From the NCBI RefSeq assembly GCF_905404315.1, contig NC_066279.1, positions 2,802,501 through 2,866,500 on the forward strand: a stretch of DNA of 64,000 bases, read 5' to 3'. Numbering within the stretch: position 1 is the first letter of the stretch; the number at the start of each line of letters is the position of its first letter. Below, piece after piece: positions 31,039-40,815 of the stretch. Below the pieces are notes generated by a model. The model searched no databases, was not told the DNA's origin, and saw nothing but the letters and a program-made list of their open reading frames with translations. Made by a program: the position numbers and the translations under genes. Source of the stretch: Leptidea sinapis. Its lineage: Eukaryota; Arthropoda; Insecta; Lepidoptera; Pieridae.

Positions 31039-31170
31039 GTTTCCATTAGATCAAATACTAAAAAAACAATGGATAAAAGCAACACGACAAACAGATTCAT
31101 GGGAACCAAATAAACATGCAAGAATTTCTTCAGTCCACTTTGATGCGACACAAATAATAAAAAAAACATA
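31039..31170 (+). pseudogene. THAP domain fragment, exon 2
   Basis: After a TATTTCAG acceptor the frame reads FPLDQILKKQWIKATRQ, then WEPNKHARISSVHFDATQ and a stop. FP..x..K.W......W.P...RICSxHF is the second half of the THAP domain. The third zinc ligand should be Cys in ICSxHF but is Ser here, and the conserved AVPTIF box does not follow before the stop at 31168. The zinc site is therefore broken. It lies on the + strand about 0.7 kb after the matching first half at 30241. Confidence 0.5.
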
Positions 31171-31228
31171 AACAAACGGCTTATTAAAAGTGCAGTTCAA
31201 ATTTATTTATGTAAGTGAATAAATTTCC

Positions 31229-31530
31229 CGCTCTCACCTCTGGCCTCATCACGTCGCACAAGTGCGACTCAAGCACATCTTACCTATAACTATGTATGTA
31301 GTTACAAATCTACCTTGGCTGACACCGACTCCAAAAATAACAATAATTGTAACTACATCATAGAGTCGTAATAATTTCATTGACTTTTAGGTAGTCTAAT
31401 ATTTATCATTTCATTTTACTTAGAAGAACTCTAAAAATAATATAATATTATTAATTTGTAGAAGAAAACGCAATTATTTTTTGCATATTATAATGTTTTG
31501 AAAAAGCTTTTTGAAGTCGGTTGTGTCTTT
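31229..31530 (-). mobile_element. Foldback MITE family, partial copy
   Basis: On the - strand it starts ACAACCGACTTCAAAAAGC and later reads GGAGTCGGTGTCAGCCAAGG and AGATGTGCTTGAGTCG. These match the internal part of the foldback MITE at 45956-46330. The second arm is absent, so it is a one-armed relic. Confidence 0.6.
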
Positions 31531-32219
31531 TTAGATTTTTGGTGAATCTGAAGTACACCAACTAATTTGTCTGAATAATATGTGAAGACCTTATATGAGA
31601 CAGCTGTTTTAATGAAACCAACGAAGCCGGGGAGATACGCCTATCTCAATAGAGGAAATCTACCACGAGGACAATTTCAAGAGACTTATGAAGAGCGCAA
31701 AGAGAGAAACGTTGCGTCATGGTGCGATGCAGCAGCGAACGTCAGCGTATTGCAATATGATTACAGACAGTTAGAAATTCTGCCATAGATAAGAGTAAAG
31801 TAAGTAAGCCGTTAGGGCTTACATTAATCATCATATTCCACCACGATAATTACTTGAGCATAAAGACGGTTCGGTAGATGACTCAAATATCCTGATTGAT
31901 AATAAAAAAATTGGCTGATTATCATTAATTTCCCTCTAAGTATTGAGGAGTTCTGTTACTTTGTGATGGATCCCATAATGACAACTTAATCAATCTCTCG
32001 TCAAACTACGTTGGCGTGATATTCAATAATTCGTCCATTTGCACACACACAAATATAAAAAGAAATACCGTCGAATTGATAACCTCCTCCTTTTAGAAGT
32101 CGATTAATAATGCGGTTAGTAATAATAATAATTCGTACTATAAATATGTACCAGCGCTGGTTTTTATGAATGGTCTATCATCACAGGCAGGATTATTGTC
32201 GCCTATATAAGCATGGTAA
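31531..32219. other. No assigned feature; one unassigned open frame
   Basis: A 69-codon + strand open frame at 31582-31788 (GRYAYLNRGNLPRGQFQETY) has a protein-like composition but no family match that can be recognised. It has no splice or start context to judge it. Confidence 0.3.
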
Positions 32220-32530
32220 TGTGGTGGTTAACCTATCCTGGCCAGGCTGCCCTCGTCGAAATCACTACCCCATATGAAGACTACCTTATGAAAGCTGAGA
32301 AAGACAAGTTCAGCAAGTACTTTGAGGTGGCTATCGAGATGACCGACGAGACGTTGATTCGACCATCATAGCCCGGATAGTCCTTACGGCGGTCTTATAG
32401 CGAATAGCCTCTATCAATATATCAAAAGGTTCTCGCTAAGTTGGCTAAAAGATCAAATATCCTCAATCTGCGGCCCTGCCACAGATGGCTCAGCCCTTGG
32501 GTATGACTCCGCTGCTTGCGGCACTCCAAG
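32220..32530 (+). mobile_element. LINE C-terminal domain remnant
   Basis: The + strand reads LTYPGQAALVEITTPYEDYL then KAEKDKFSKYFEVAIEM. The pattern I.VP.DENL.KAEK.K.SKYLDLA is a conserved C-terminal region of some endonuclease-bearing non-LTR proteins in insects. The remainder is broken by stops. The clade was not resolved. Confidence 0.4.
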
Positions 32531-32914
32531 TTTATGATATATTTTTTGTATCTACATAGTTTATATAGATATTTTAAAAACTTAGATTTATGACATAAAA
32601 TAAATATGTGAATAGAAAAAACAAATAACACAATATATTTCCTGATCATTATTAGAGTTTTTACTGAAGTATATTTTAATAGTCTAACTGATTTTATGAA
32701 ATTATAATGTCAATTATGTTTAATTCATTTACATTCCAAATCGTCTGTTGAGTATGTGATATTATGATATCAATTTAATTCCGTGAGGGGTAATTTTAGT
32801 GATAATAATAATATGACAACACCTAAGACTGCTCCTGTCAAAAGTATTGCTATCTAAAAGGGGCACGCAGGGACTACTTCTACAGTGTCAATATTCTAAG
32901 GTTTAAACGATATA
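32531..32914. other. AT-rich, no feature recognised
   Basis: No gene or repeat resolved. Confidence 0.4.
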
Positions 32915-33310
32915 CAGGGGGTCCCAAAGTTATGGGACATGAAGGGAAAGTACCTTAAATATCGAAGATAGGCTATTTTACTGAAAGAAGACTTTATGTT
33001 ATTTTTAAAAATTAGTAATTCTGCATTCAAAGATTTTCTAAATATTACTTGCCTCGTCTGGGAATCGAACCGACTTAAATGTAAAAAAAAACACCCCTAC
33101 TCTAATGATGCCAATCGAAAGAATGGCCAAAAAGTAATAACTCTTCTTAAGTAACATAGTATTTTAAAAGAAAGGAACAACGTAAAATGAATGTTTTCCT
33201 ACTTGGATTGGTACCAATGGACCGATTATCGGCTGGCCAGATCCCCGGACCTTACACCGATTTCTTCTTTTGGGGATATGCGAAAGATATGCTAAACAAG
33301 ACAATGCATT
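32915..33310 (+). mobile_element. Mariner-like deletion derivative
   Basis: The left part, TACAGGGGGTCCCAAAGTTA, looks like a transposon terminus. At 33233-33275 the frame reads LARSPDLTPI followed by a variant of FFxWGYxKDxL, the third catalytic block and C-terminal motif of mariner-like DDE transposases. The rest of the transposase is missing. The opposite terminus was not found. Confidence 0.4.
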
Positions 33311-33670
33311 CAATCTGAGACATATCTCGAAAGCTATTTATTTCAGGTGCTTAGGACTAGGGTGAAATAAAAACAAATACAAGAAAACCATTAGCTTTAA
33401 TTTAAACCAGGCACATACTTAATCGGTATCAAAACAAGTTTCGTCCATTAAAAAAAACAATGCATTGTCATTTTGTTTTAATTTATTTTCCAAAATATTC
33501 ACAAATATTAAATAAAATAATCATATACCTATACCGCCATTACCAGTCCGAAGCGATTATTAGAAAATCATGGGATACCGCAGTAAACAACAAAATATTC
33601 ATACAAATACATCAACGACGTTAATCAAATGCCGAAAACGAATCTCTTGAGGTCTAGTATGGTCTATATG

Positions 33671-33903
33671 CAGTGGCGTGCTATCATATAGGCAATTAGG
33701 CAGTGCCTACCTCGTTATGAACCTAAATAAATATAGCACTTGAGTTAAAGTTAATTTACTACCTACAGTAGGCAGTCTACAGATTGCATATACGAAGCAA
33801 GCAGCGATTCATACAACTCATGTCATACTGTCGGACTAAAGCGCAACTACGACTATTTAGATCTACAGTGCCTACCTTGCTAGAAAACCATTGCACGCCC
33901 CTG
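33671..33903 (+). mobile_element. hAT-type MITE with perfect 8-bp target duplication
   Basis: The 233-bp element starts CAGTGGCGTGC and ends GCACGCCCCTG, inverted repeats with one mismatch. It is flanked on both sides by TCTATATG (33663-33670 and 33904-33911). An 8-bp duplication plus CA(G)-type termini is diagnostic of hAT. There is no coding capacity; internally it has several TGCCTAC motifs. Confidence 0.85.
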
Positions 33904-34009
33904 TCTATATGCGGCTGGTTTGTTTACTCTCCATCAGGTAGACTTTTCGCGCCCCTTTGCCCCCTCTAACAATAAATATCTATTTTGCTTCTTTCGATAA
34001 AGGCTCAAA

Positions 34010-34088
34010 TTGCCCTGTGCTTCCGAGGGGTATAAAAAGAACAGGCAAGTCCCAGGCCCAGGGGTGTCGTAAGAGAGGACTTAGCCAG
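34010..34088 (+). mobile_element. Family A 5' block fragment
   Basis: GCCCTGTGCTTCCGAGGGG, then TATAAAAAGAACAGG and GGGGTGTCGTAAGAG match the reverse complement of the family A 5' block at 21000-21075. It is followed by family B at 34096 and a family A 3' end at 34440. Confidence 0.55.
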
Positions 34089-34095
34089 GCATTTA

Positions 34096-34340
34096 CCAGT
34101 GGGAGGCTCCTTTGCACAGGATGCCGGCTAGATTATGTGTACCACAACGGCGCCTTCTCGGCCTGAAGCAGTAATATGGAAGCTGGCCGTAGTAGCTAGT
34201 GAAAATACTGGACAAATGAGACTTAACATCTTATTACTCAAGGTGACGAGCGCAACTGTAGTGCCGCACATAATTTTTAATGGGCAGGGGGTATCAATTA
34301 CCATCAGCTGAACGCCCTGCACGTCTTGTCTTCTTCTTAC
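34096..34340 (+). repeat. Family B repeat, copy B2
   Basis: Starts CCAGTGGGAGGCTCC and has the GCCGGCTAGATTATG and TACCATCAGCTGAACG blocks of the family. The tail is degraded. It is sandwiched between family A 5' and 3' pieces. Confidence 0.75.
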
Positions 34341-34439
34341 ATTTATTCCGATATCGTTAAAAGTACATCGTGTCACCATAGAATTAATAATCTTCAACAA
34401 CTTTCTCAATCAGGTAATAATTAATAACGTAGCGATTAA

Positions 34440-34508
34440 TTGGCGGCGGTGATCACTTAACATCAAGTGACGTACGCTCGTTTTTCCTCCACTTCCATAA
34501 AAAAAATA
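34440..34508 (+). mobile_element. Family A 3' end fragment
   Basis: GGCGGCGGTGATCACTTAAC, then CGTACGCTCGTTTTTCCTCC and a poly-A run. Confidence 0.75.
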
Positions 34509-36191
34509 GATTTAAGGCAAATCTTATCCCGTTTGATAAAATAACTCAATTGCAATTCCAAGAACTTTTTAATATATTAAAAAAATCTATTCCTTTTATT
34601 ATTGCACACCATAACTTTAGAACGTAAGTTCCATTATATCACATAACTAAGGTTAAGCAATAAATATTAATACTTTTACTACGCGTTTTTTTAATCTAAA
34701 ATTGTTCAGTGCCAACACTGCCCCTTGTAGTGTGCATTATTTACAAGATTGGTAGACAGCTACCAATTATGATTTTACAATTATTTTCAACAACGAGTTG
34801 TCTTTTTTCGGCATAAAGAATTCTCCTTTTCATTTCTCATACTCGGAAAGTAATGTTGTTTTGATCTGATTATTGGGTGTAAAATGCTGTTTCCCTCCAT
34901 AGAGAAAGAAAAACTCGTACAAATAACTTCCCACCTAAGGGCCGGAATGAATTTTAAAAATAGAATTGATGTCCGCTGTGAAGAGTTTTATGTAAAGCAA
35001 AACTAATTAAAAAAAACACTGCGGCCATGTGACTTTCTAAACAGCCAGCTCAAACATCGTTGAGCGGAAAAAGCCGCGATAATTACGCGGTGAGATTCAA
35101 TCTCACATTTAAAATTTAAAAAGTCGACATAAATTGCCCTAATTTGACAATTAATTTTAAATAGGTACTACTAATATTATTATATATTATCAATAAATAG
35201 TTTAGATAAACAGCTTCTTTTATTTTCCTCATATTCGAAATGAAAAGTAGAGTGTTTAACACGGGTAAAATAATCAATTCCTACTCGGACTATAGTACGC
35301 TCGGGCGTCTTAACACCTCGGAAATTGATTCTTTCGACCCTTGGTTAACAATGTACTATTCCATAGCACCTCTATACACTTCTACTTTCTCTTTGTGGGA
35401 ACCACAGTGACGAAATTTTCAGTCATGAAACATTGTGCTAGAAGTATTGGTTTCAACGGCGCGATTATGGCATTCCTAAGCCACTATTTCTTGTTCTCTA
35501 TTCAAAAGGGTCAACTAACGGCCATTCCCAATATTCAGTCTATCTCCGGTTACGGCCTACTTGAGATAAAAAATCGCAACTATCGTTGAATGTTCTTATC
35601 GACGGTAACTCATCTTATCCGTAGACGCTGTCTATCAATGGTACGACGTATATCTTACCAGGGATAGAAGTTTGTTTGGAAATTGCAACAGTGAACTGGC
35701 GATAAGAATGGCTTATCGGGTATATTGGGACAGCTTCAGATTTTTGACAGCTAATTACTGACAGTAGAAGGTAGTAATTTATCTCTGTCTGTAAATAGTA
35801 TATTGGAGACGGCCGTAAAACACAATCACCGATTTATAGACAGCATTGTGAAGCGGTTATCTACTTGTGGAAGGAACTCTAAAAGAAAAAATATAAGTGA
35901 GCCCATTTGAAGCCACAAAAGATCAGCTCCAATTTATTTAGAAACGATCTTTTATCTTAATTGTAAATATATAAAATAGTTATATTATATAATTTACTTT
36001 AATTGTATTATTTGATACCCCCCCTCGGTTGTTTAATGTCCTTGGACAACAGCATCGTAGGAATCGTTAACATTCTACACTTGGTGAACAATGTACCAGA
36101 ACAATGACACTTTAAATTGCTTATCCAAAAAAAAGAGATTGCTTTTTTATTAATATTTGTTATTATAGTTGATTCAGTGATATGTATCGTA
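34509..36191. other. No gene recognised
   Basis: AT-rich. The open frame at 35341-35589 has no family resemblance. Moderately GC-richer DNA at 35600-35830 looks repeat-like but has no visible termini. Confidence 0.4.
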
Positions 36192-36255
36192 TTCTACAGA
36201 TTAGACCGTACTCCTAGGACATGCTTGTTCCTAAGACGAAAGCTACCCTGCAAAT
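36192..36255 (+). other. Coding-like 3' segment, copy 2
   Basis: Reads FYRLDRTPRTCLFLRRKLPC then a Lys codon and TAA. It resembles the segment at 19172-19228. It begins next to a possible acceptor (TATTCTACAG). Unknown family. Confidence 0.35.
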
Positions 36256-36544
36256 AAAATATACAGAGAATAAATAAAACACGTTTTCACAGAGAGACCA
36301 AGTGGTGGTGTTGGAAGAAGAAAGACTTATTAGTCTGATAGATATTGATAAGCATTTGGACAAGAAAGACGAGTATGAAAGTACTCTTCCATAAACGAGC
36401 TTATATCAAACAATTAGTGAGAGCAAATAAGTTAGAGATAGAGTAAGAAATTTTGATTCAGATTCAAAGAGTTCATTGTGAACTCTTATAAGCATTTACA
36501 TTATTATAAGCAGACACATTATGTGGATGAGAATATGGTAAAAA

Positions 36545-36735
36545 GAAAAGAAAAAAACTTTGGCAAAGGAGAAAAAACTTGACAAAAGAGAAAAAACTTT
36601 GGCAAAGGAGAAAAAACTTGACAAAAGAGAAAAAACTTTGGCAAAGGAGAAAAAACTTTGGCAAAAGAGTAAAACCTTTGGCAAAAGAGAAAAAACTTTG
36701 ACAAAAGAGAAGAAACCTTGGCAAAAGAGATTAAT
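36545..36735 (+). repeat. Purine-rich minisatellite
   Basis: About nine units of the type GGCAAAGGAGAAAAAACTT alternating with GACAAAAGAGAAAAAACTTT. The Lys-rich and Phe-rich open frames on both strands are products of the repeat. Confidence 0.85.
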
Positions 36736-36763
36736 ACCTTAGGAAAAAGAGGAACATAGAATA

Positions 36764-36985
36764 TGGAAAATGCTTCTATACAAAACCGTATTCAATAAGA
36801 TATTAAAATGCAATCTAATCACAACACATACAAATATTATTTGAACCAATGTTTATTTGGACCCGTTCAAATCCTGGAAAATGCTTTCATACAAAACCGT
36901 ATTCAATAAGATATTAAAATGCAATCTAATCACAACACATACAAATATTATTTGAACCAATGTTTATTTGGACCCGTTCAAATCC
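36764..36985 (+). repeat. Tandem duplication, 111-bp unit x2
   Basis: Units 36764-36874 and 36875-36985 differ only at about two positions near the start. Each begins TGGAAAATGCTT and ends CCCGTTCAAATCCT. It directly follows the minisatellite. Confidence 0.9.
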
Positions 36986-37129
36986 TCAGGAGATTATGTC
37001 TAAACAATTCAACCACTAAGCTAAACATCTTAATATATACATTAACCTTGGTATGTTTGATAGACTATAATGTGACAAAAATAAGAACCGATGAAAACTA
37101 TCCCAAGAGAACAGCAAAATATTGATAAA

Positions 37130-37445
37130 TTTAGTTGGATCCGCAATTTTATTCAAAATTCCCTAGTTCCTCGGCTTGCTGTACTCAATTCCTGCCACCG
37201 ATAAGATTCCTAATTAATGCACTTTCATTTATAAGCATTGTATCTTAAATTATGGATATATGGATACAGGATTTTTTTAAATTTATCGAAGTAAATTCAT
37301 TATTTTATTTTTCTTTGTTTTTAGCATTAGTTTTTTAGTTTAGTAATGTTGAGCAATTTATATATGTAAATAGTAACACTTATTAATGTTTATATTATTT
37401 GTATATGTTATGTATGTAGTTGGTAAGCCTTAATAAATAAATAGA
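37130..37445 (+). mobile_element. Possible LINE 3' tail
   Basis: Ends GGTAAGCCTTAATAAATAAA, a tail of the form seen on CR1-like elements. No coding motif is recognisable upstream. Confidence 0.35.
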
Positions 37446-37741
37446 ACCCAGTTAGTTTCCAGTACAAAAAAAAACATACATACAATCTACTAACTACGGT
37501 CAAATTTTCTGGTAATTAAAATTAAACATTATTTAATTAGCTTTATTTGTTAAGGAATCCCTACGATAGACGGATAGGAGAAAACTCAGAAACCTAATTC
37601 AAGAATTATGAGCGTACCGAAGATTGAGATTTGGCATGGTGATATGCAGAAAGAAAGTTGAAACGGTATAAACTATATTAAATAATAATTAATTAATTGG
37701 TTATTCGGTTCGTCGAGTAATTTCTCTGGTGTTACAACAGA

Positions 37742-37797
37742 TGGGTGGCGGTGATCACTTATCGTCTAGTGACGCGTACCGTCCTCTTCCTTTATAA
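37742..37797 (+). mobile_element. Family A 3' end fragment
   Basis: GGTGGCGGTGATCACTTATC followed by TCTAGTGACGCGTACC and TCCTCTTCCTTTATAAT. Family B copy B3 follows immediately. Confidence 0.65.
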
Positions 37798-37799
37798 TA

Positions 37800-38062
37800 C
37801 CAGTGGGAGGCTCCTTTGCACAGGATGCCGGCTAGATTATGGGTACCACAACGGCGCCTATTTCAGTCGTGAAGTAGTAATGTCTAAAGGCGCCGTAGCT
37901 AGTGAAATCACTGGGCAAATGAGACGTCTTATGTCTCAAGGTGACCAGCGCATATGTAGTACCGCTTAGAATTTTTGTGTTTTTAAATAATCCTGCGCAT
38001 TGTAATGGGCATTGCGTATCAATTACCATCAGCTGAACATCCAGCTCGTATAGTCCCTTTTT
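37800..38062 (+). repeat. Family B repeat, copy B3
   Basis: CCAGTGGGAGGCTCCTTTGC start. The 3' part (ATCAATTACCATCAGCTGAA) is intact up to TAGTCCCTTTTTCA, where an RTE fragment takes over. Confidence 0.8.
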
Positions 38063-38190
38063 CATCAGCCGGAAGACGTCCACTGCTGGACAAAGGCCTC
38101 CCCCAAAGATTTCCACGACCATCGGTCCTGCTCTGCCCTCATCCAACGTATTCCGGCCATCGTGACCAGATCGCCGGTCAAGTCACCTAG
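38063..38190 (-). mobile_element. RTE-type LINE C-terminal fragment
   Basis: The - strand reads IRWMRAEQDRWSWKSLGEAF then VQQWTSSG and a stop, the end of RTE-clade polyproteins. It is about 30 bp downstream of the PHYH exon ending at 38223. Confidence 0.65.
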
Positions 38191-38222
38191 TCCCTTGATG
38201 TCATAAAAAAAAATATGGTTAC

Positions 38223-38360
38223 CTGGAAGGACAATGAGAATCCTCTCCGCTTGGCCTCCGCCTCTACCTCTCGCGCCACACCCTCCTGCACCGTCCCGCT
38301 CACGTCTATGTACTGGCACTCGCTGTTGGCGTAGTGAGCCGTCACACATTTGCGATAGTT
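38223..38360 (-). CDS. PHYH: Phytanoyl-CoA dioxygenase-like, exon 7 (last one found)
   Basis: Acceptor AATTTCAG, then NYRKCVTAHYANSECQYIDV and on to AKRRGFSLSFQ before a GTAACC donor. The Arg in NYRK is positioned like the family Arg that binds the 5-carboxylate of 2-oxoglutarate, and SxxCxYIDV is a PHYH block. It is phase 0 on both sides. A donor follows, so at least one more short exon encoding the C-terminus should lie further left; it was not recognised. Any C-terminal peroxisomal signal is therefore unseen. Confidence 0.87.
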
Positions 38361-38783
38361 CTGAAATTTTTGAAGTGAAAACCTCTTTGAAATGAAAACT
38401 TTGAATTTCGATAATTAACCTAAATCTGTATCGAAATCATCCATCGAATGTAATTATAAAACAAGACACAACAGCGCACACGTGTTGCAATGAGGTGGAG
38501 CGTCACTGGCAGCGGGACTGGTGGTCGAGTGAGTGAGACACCATACTGATATATAGTAATAAGTGGTGGTGCGACCAGTAACATTCTGTGCACGCGTCCG
38601 AGCTGGTCACGCCACCAAACGGACACCAGATGAGTAACTGAGCTGTAAACATTTTGTTGGTAGCGGCGACTGGTTGCGCCGGTGGTGTCCCGGAGCAATG
38701 TAGCCCTTAACATGCAGTAGAACGTCTCGGACTTACGTCACTTGCTCCGATATAATAATCAAGTAAAGAACAAAACAACGTAC

Positions 38784-38924
38784 CTTGCTAACATTAGGCC
38801 CAGAGCCATGAATTATAAGAGGATGGAAGAACACGGTATCTCCGGGGCTCATTTCCAGATGAGAAAATTGACTCTCGTCGTAAGCAGTCTGCTCCAAAAT
38901 CCCATGGTACAGTTTATTGGCGCC
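38784..38924 (-). CDS. PHYH: Phytanoyl-CoA dioxygenase-like, exon 6
   Basis: 47 codons from GANKLYHGILEQTAYDE to FFHPLIIHGSGPNVSK, phase 0 both ends, donor GTACGT. The His in LIIHGSG is the distal iron ligand of the 2-His-1-carboxylate site. The acceptor GTGTTTTCAG is preceded, after about 12 bp, by the A-tail of family B copy B4. B4 is open in the same frame, so a naive ORF fuses repeat and exon; the splice acceptor and PHYH homology place the exon start at 38924. Confidence 0.9.
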
Positions 38925-38938
38925 CTGAAAACACAGTC

Positions 38939-39248
38939 TTTTTTTATGAAAATTAGGGACGAGACGAGCAGGACGCTCAGCTGATGGTAATTGATACGCC
39001 CCACCCAGTACAATGCAGTGCCGCTCAGGATTCTTGAAAAACCCAAAAGTTCTGAGCGGCACTACAGTTGCGCTCGTCACCTTCAGACATAAGTTGTTAA
39101 GTCTCATTTGCCCAGTAATTTCACTAGCTACGGCGCCCTTCAGACCGAAAAACAGTAATGTTACACATAACTGCTTCACGGCAGAAATAGGCGCCGTTGT
39201 GGTACCCATAAACTAGCCGGCTTCCTGTGCAAAGGAGCCTCCCACTGG
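38939..39248 (-). repeat. Family B repeat, copy B4 (beside a splice acceptor)
   Basis: A full-length copy on the - strand, CCAGTGGGAGGCTCCTTTGC to TTTTCATAAAAAAA. It contains an internal hairpin with arms CCGCTCAG and CTGAGCGG (39027-39066 region). The tail ends 12 bases before the AG of the PHYH exon 6 acceptor, so any branch point must lie within or across the repeat. Confidence 0.85.
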
Positions 39249-39266
39249 TTGGCAAGTTGGTCTCAC

Positions 39267-39386
39267 GGAGGACAAACGAGCGTACGGGTCACCTCGTGTT
39301 AAGTAATCACCGCCGCCCACATTCTCTTGCAACACCAGAGGAATCACAGGAGCGTTGCCGGCCTTTAAGGAAGGTGTACGCGCTTT
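39267..39386 (-). mobile_element. Family A 3' end fragment
   Basis: The - strand reads CCTTAAAGGCCGGCAACGCT through GGCGGCGGTGATTACTT to CGTTTGTCCTCC. It lies 18 bp upstream of family B copy B4 in the same orientation. Confidence 0.75.
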
Positions 39387-39517
39387 GGTGGATACAACTG
39401 TTTGCTTTGCGAATAAATAGGTATTTGGCGATTTTGTGTGAAAATTCAATCTGTTGTATAAATTTACTTGACTTTTACCTTTGATAATTGGCTTGCGTTT
39501 AGCAGAATAGAATGTTG

Positions 39518-39561
39518 AGTATTTGAGGTCCAAAGTCTTTTGACTTTGGACCTCAAATACT
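39518..39561. repeat. Perfect 20-bp hairpin with TTTT loop
   Basis: Arms 39518-39537 and 39542-39561 are exact reverse complements (AGTATTTGAGG.. and ..CCTCAAATACT) around four T. It is in PHYH intron 5. Confidence 0.9.
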
Positions 39562-39838
39562 ATATAGTTATGGTTTTGTTTTTGACTTTTAGTATATTTT
39601 TGTGGATGTGTTCAATATCTTTGCTACAAATCCGAAAAGTGAACTGGTTCCTTTTTAACCGACTTCAAAAAAGGAAGAGGTTCTCAATTCGTCGGTATGT
39701 TCTTTTTTTTAAATTAGAAATATCGGATAAGTTTTGTTCGGGGTGTTAACAGTATTTTTTTTTATTTGTGGACGGGTTCCTTTCTGCTAAGCGCTAGCCA
39801 ATTTACTGTTGGTTTCGTATTTAATAGAAAATCCGTAC

Positions 39839-39985
39839 CTGTAGATGTCCATGCGGGTAAAGGACGTTCCGTTTGTGTGAGCGCGGCAACACGAAGAGGC
39901 AGCCGTTGTCTCTGGTCACATTATCAATGGCCGTCCATGCCCCGATTATCTTGTCTGCTGGACGGAATGGGAAGTAGAACAGGTC
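39839..39985 (-). CDS. PHYH: Phytanoyl-CoA dioxygenase-like, exon 5 (iron-binding Asp)
   Basis: 49 codons, phase 0 at both ends, acceptor TGTTTCCAG and donor GTACGG. It reads DLFYFPFRPADKIIGAWTAI to LPRSHKRNVLYPHGHLQ. The first residue, Asp, completes the HxD iron motif begun by His-Gln at the end of exon 4. GAWTAID and DNGCLFVLPRSH are family blocks around the 2-oxoglutarate site. Confidence 0.92.
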
Positions 39986-40327
39986 CTGGAAACAAACATT
40001 ATTTTATTAGTATTTATATAAGAAAAGTAGGTGGCGCAAAAGGCGAGGGCCATTGTCTCTCGTGCAAAAGGCAATAGTTCAATATATTTTCGATTTTCAA
40101 ATTCAATTAAGTAGGGTTTAATGAATGCACTTACGGTGAAGGAAAACCAGCACACACTTGCGGTGAAATAGAAAGGTTGTGTGTGAAAACAAGAAAGCTA
40201 TGGGGGTTAACCCAGGGTATTTTCATACAAAATAGGCATATAGTAAACGTCATATTGAAGACAATAGCTCACCAATACCTTTAAGTTCAAACTATATACA
40301 TATAAAAGCTATTCTCATCAAATTTCA

Positions 40328-40715
40328 TACCTACAAATACTTTGTAGCTACAAATACTTTGGACCTACAAATACTTTGTACCTACAAATACTCTGTACTT
40401 ACAAATACTTTGTACCTACAAATACTTTATACCTACAAATACTTTATGCCTACAAATACTCTGTACCTACAAATACTCTGTACCTACAAATACTTTGTAC
40501 CTACAAATACTTTGTACCTACAAATACTTTGTACCTACAAATACTTTGTACCTACAAATACTTTGTACCTACAAATACTTTGTACCTACAAATACTTTGT
40601 ACCTACAAATATTTTGTACCTACAAATACTTTGTACCTACAAATACTTTGTACCTACAAATACTTTGTACCTACAAATACTTTGTACCTACGAATATTTT
40701 GTATCTACAAATATT
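40328..40715 (+). repeat. 17-bp minisatellite, about 23 units
   Basis: Unit TACAAATACTTTGTACC with few variants. Because 17 is not a multiple of three, each + strand frame reads the same 17-residue peptide repeat, which explains the overlapping open frames. It is in PHYH intron 4. Confidence 0.95.
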
Positions 40716-40775
40716 GCGTGCGGCCATTATTTGTATAAAGTGGTTGGTTGTGTAAAAAATTGAAGTCGACTTGAT

Positions 40776-40815
40776 TTTAAGTGATCACCGCCGCCGATAA
40801 TCTCCCGCAACACTT
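40776..40815 (-). mobile_element. Family A 3' fragment
   Basis: TTAAGTGATCACCGCCGCC, the reverse complement of the family A 3' block. Only about 40 bp remain. Confidence 0.5.

Noticed and set aside
33040..33075. B-box like sequence GGTTCGATTCCCAGACG on the - strand
   Set aside because: No A-box or cloverleaf at the right distance; lies in a mariner-like deletion derivative.
35341..35589. 82-codon + strand ORF as a gene
   Set aside because: No homology, splice context or supporting signal; length is within chance.
36473..36742. Phe/Ser-rich and Lys-rich open frames on both strands
   Set aside because: Produced entirely by the purine-rich minisatellite.
38733..39209. 158-codon - strand ORF as a novel fusion protein
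   Set aside because: The first part is family B repeat and the last part is PHYH exon 6 after a proper acceptor; the fusion is only an open intron.
40359..40763. 134-codon open frame and two overlapping ones
   Set aside because: They are the 17-bp minisatellite read in three frames, not genes.
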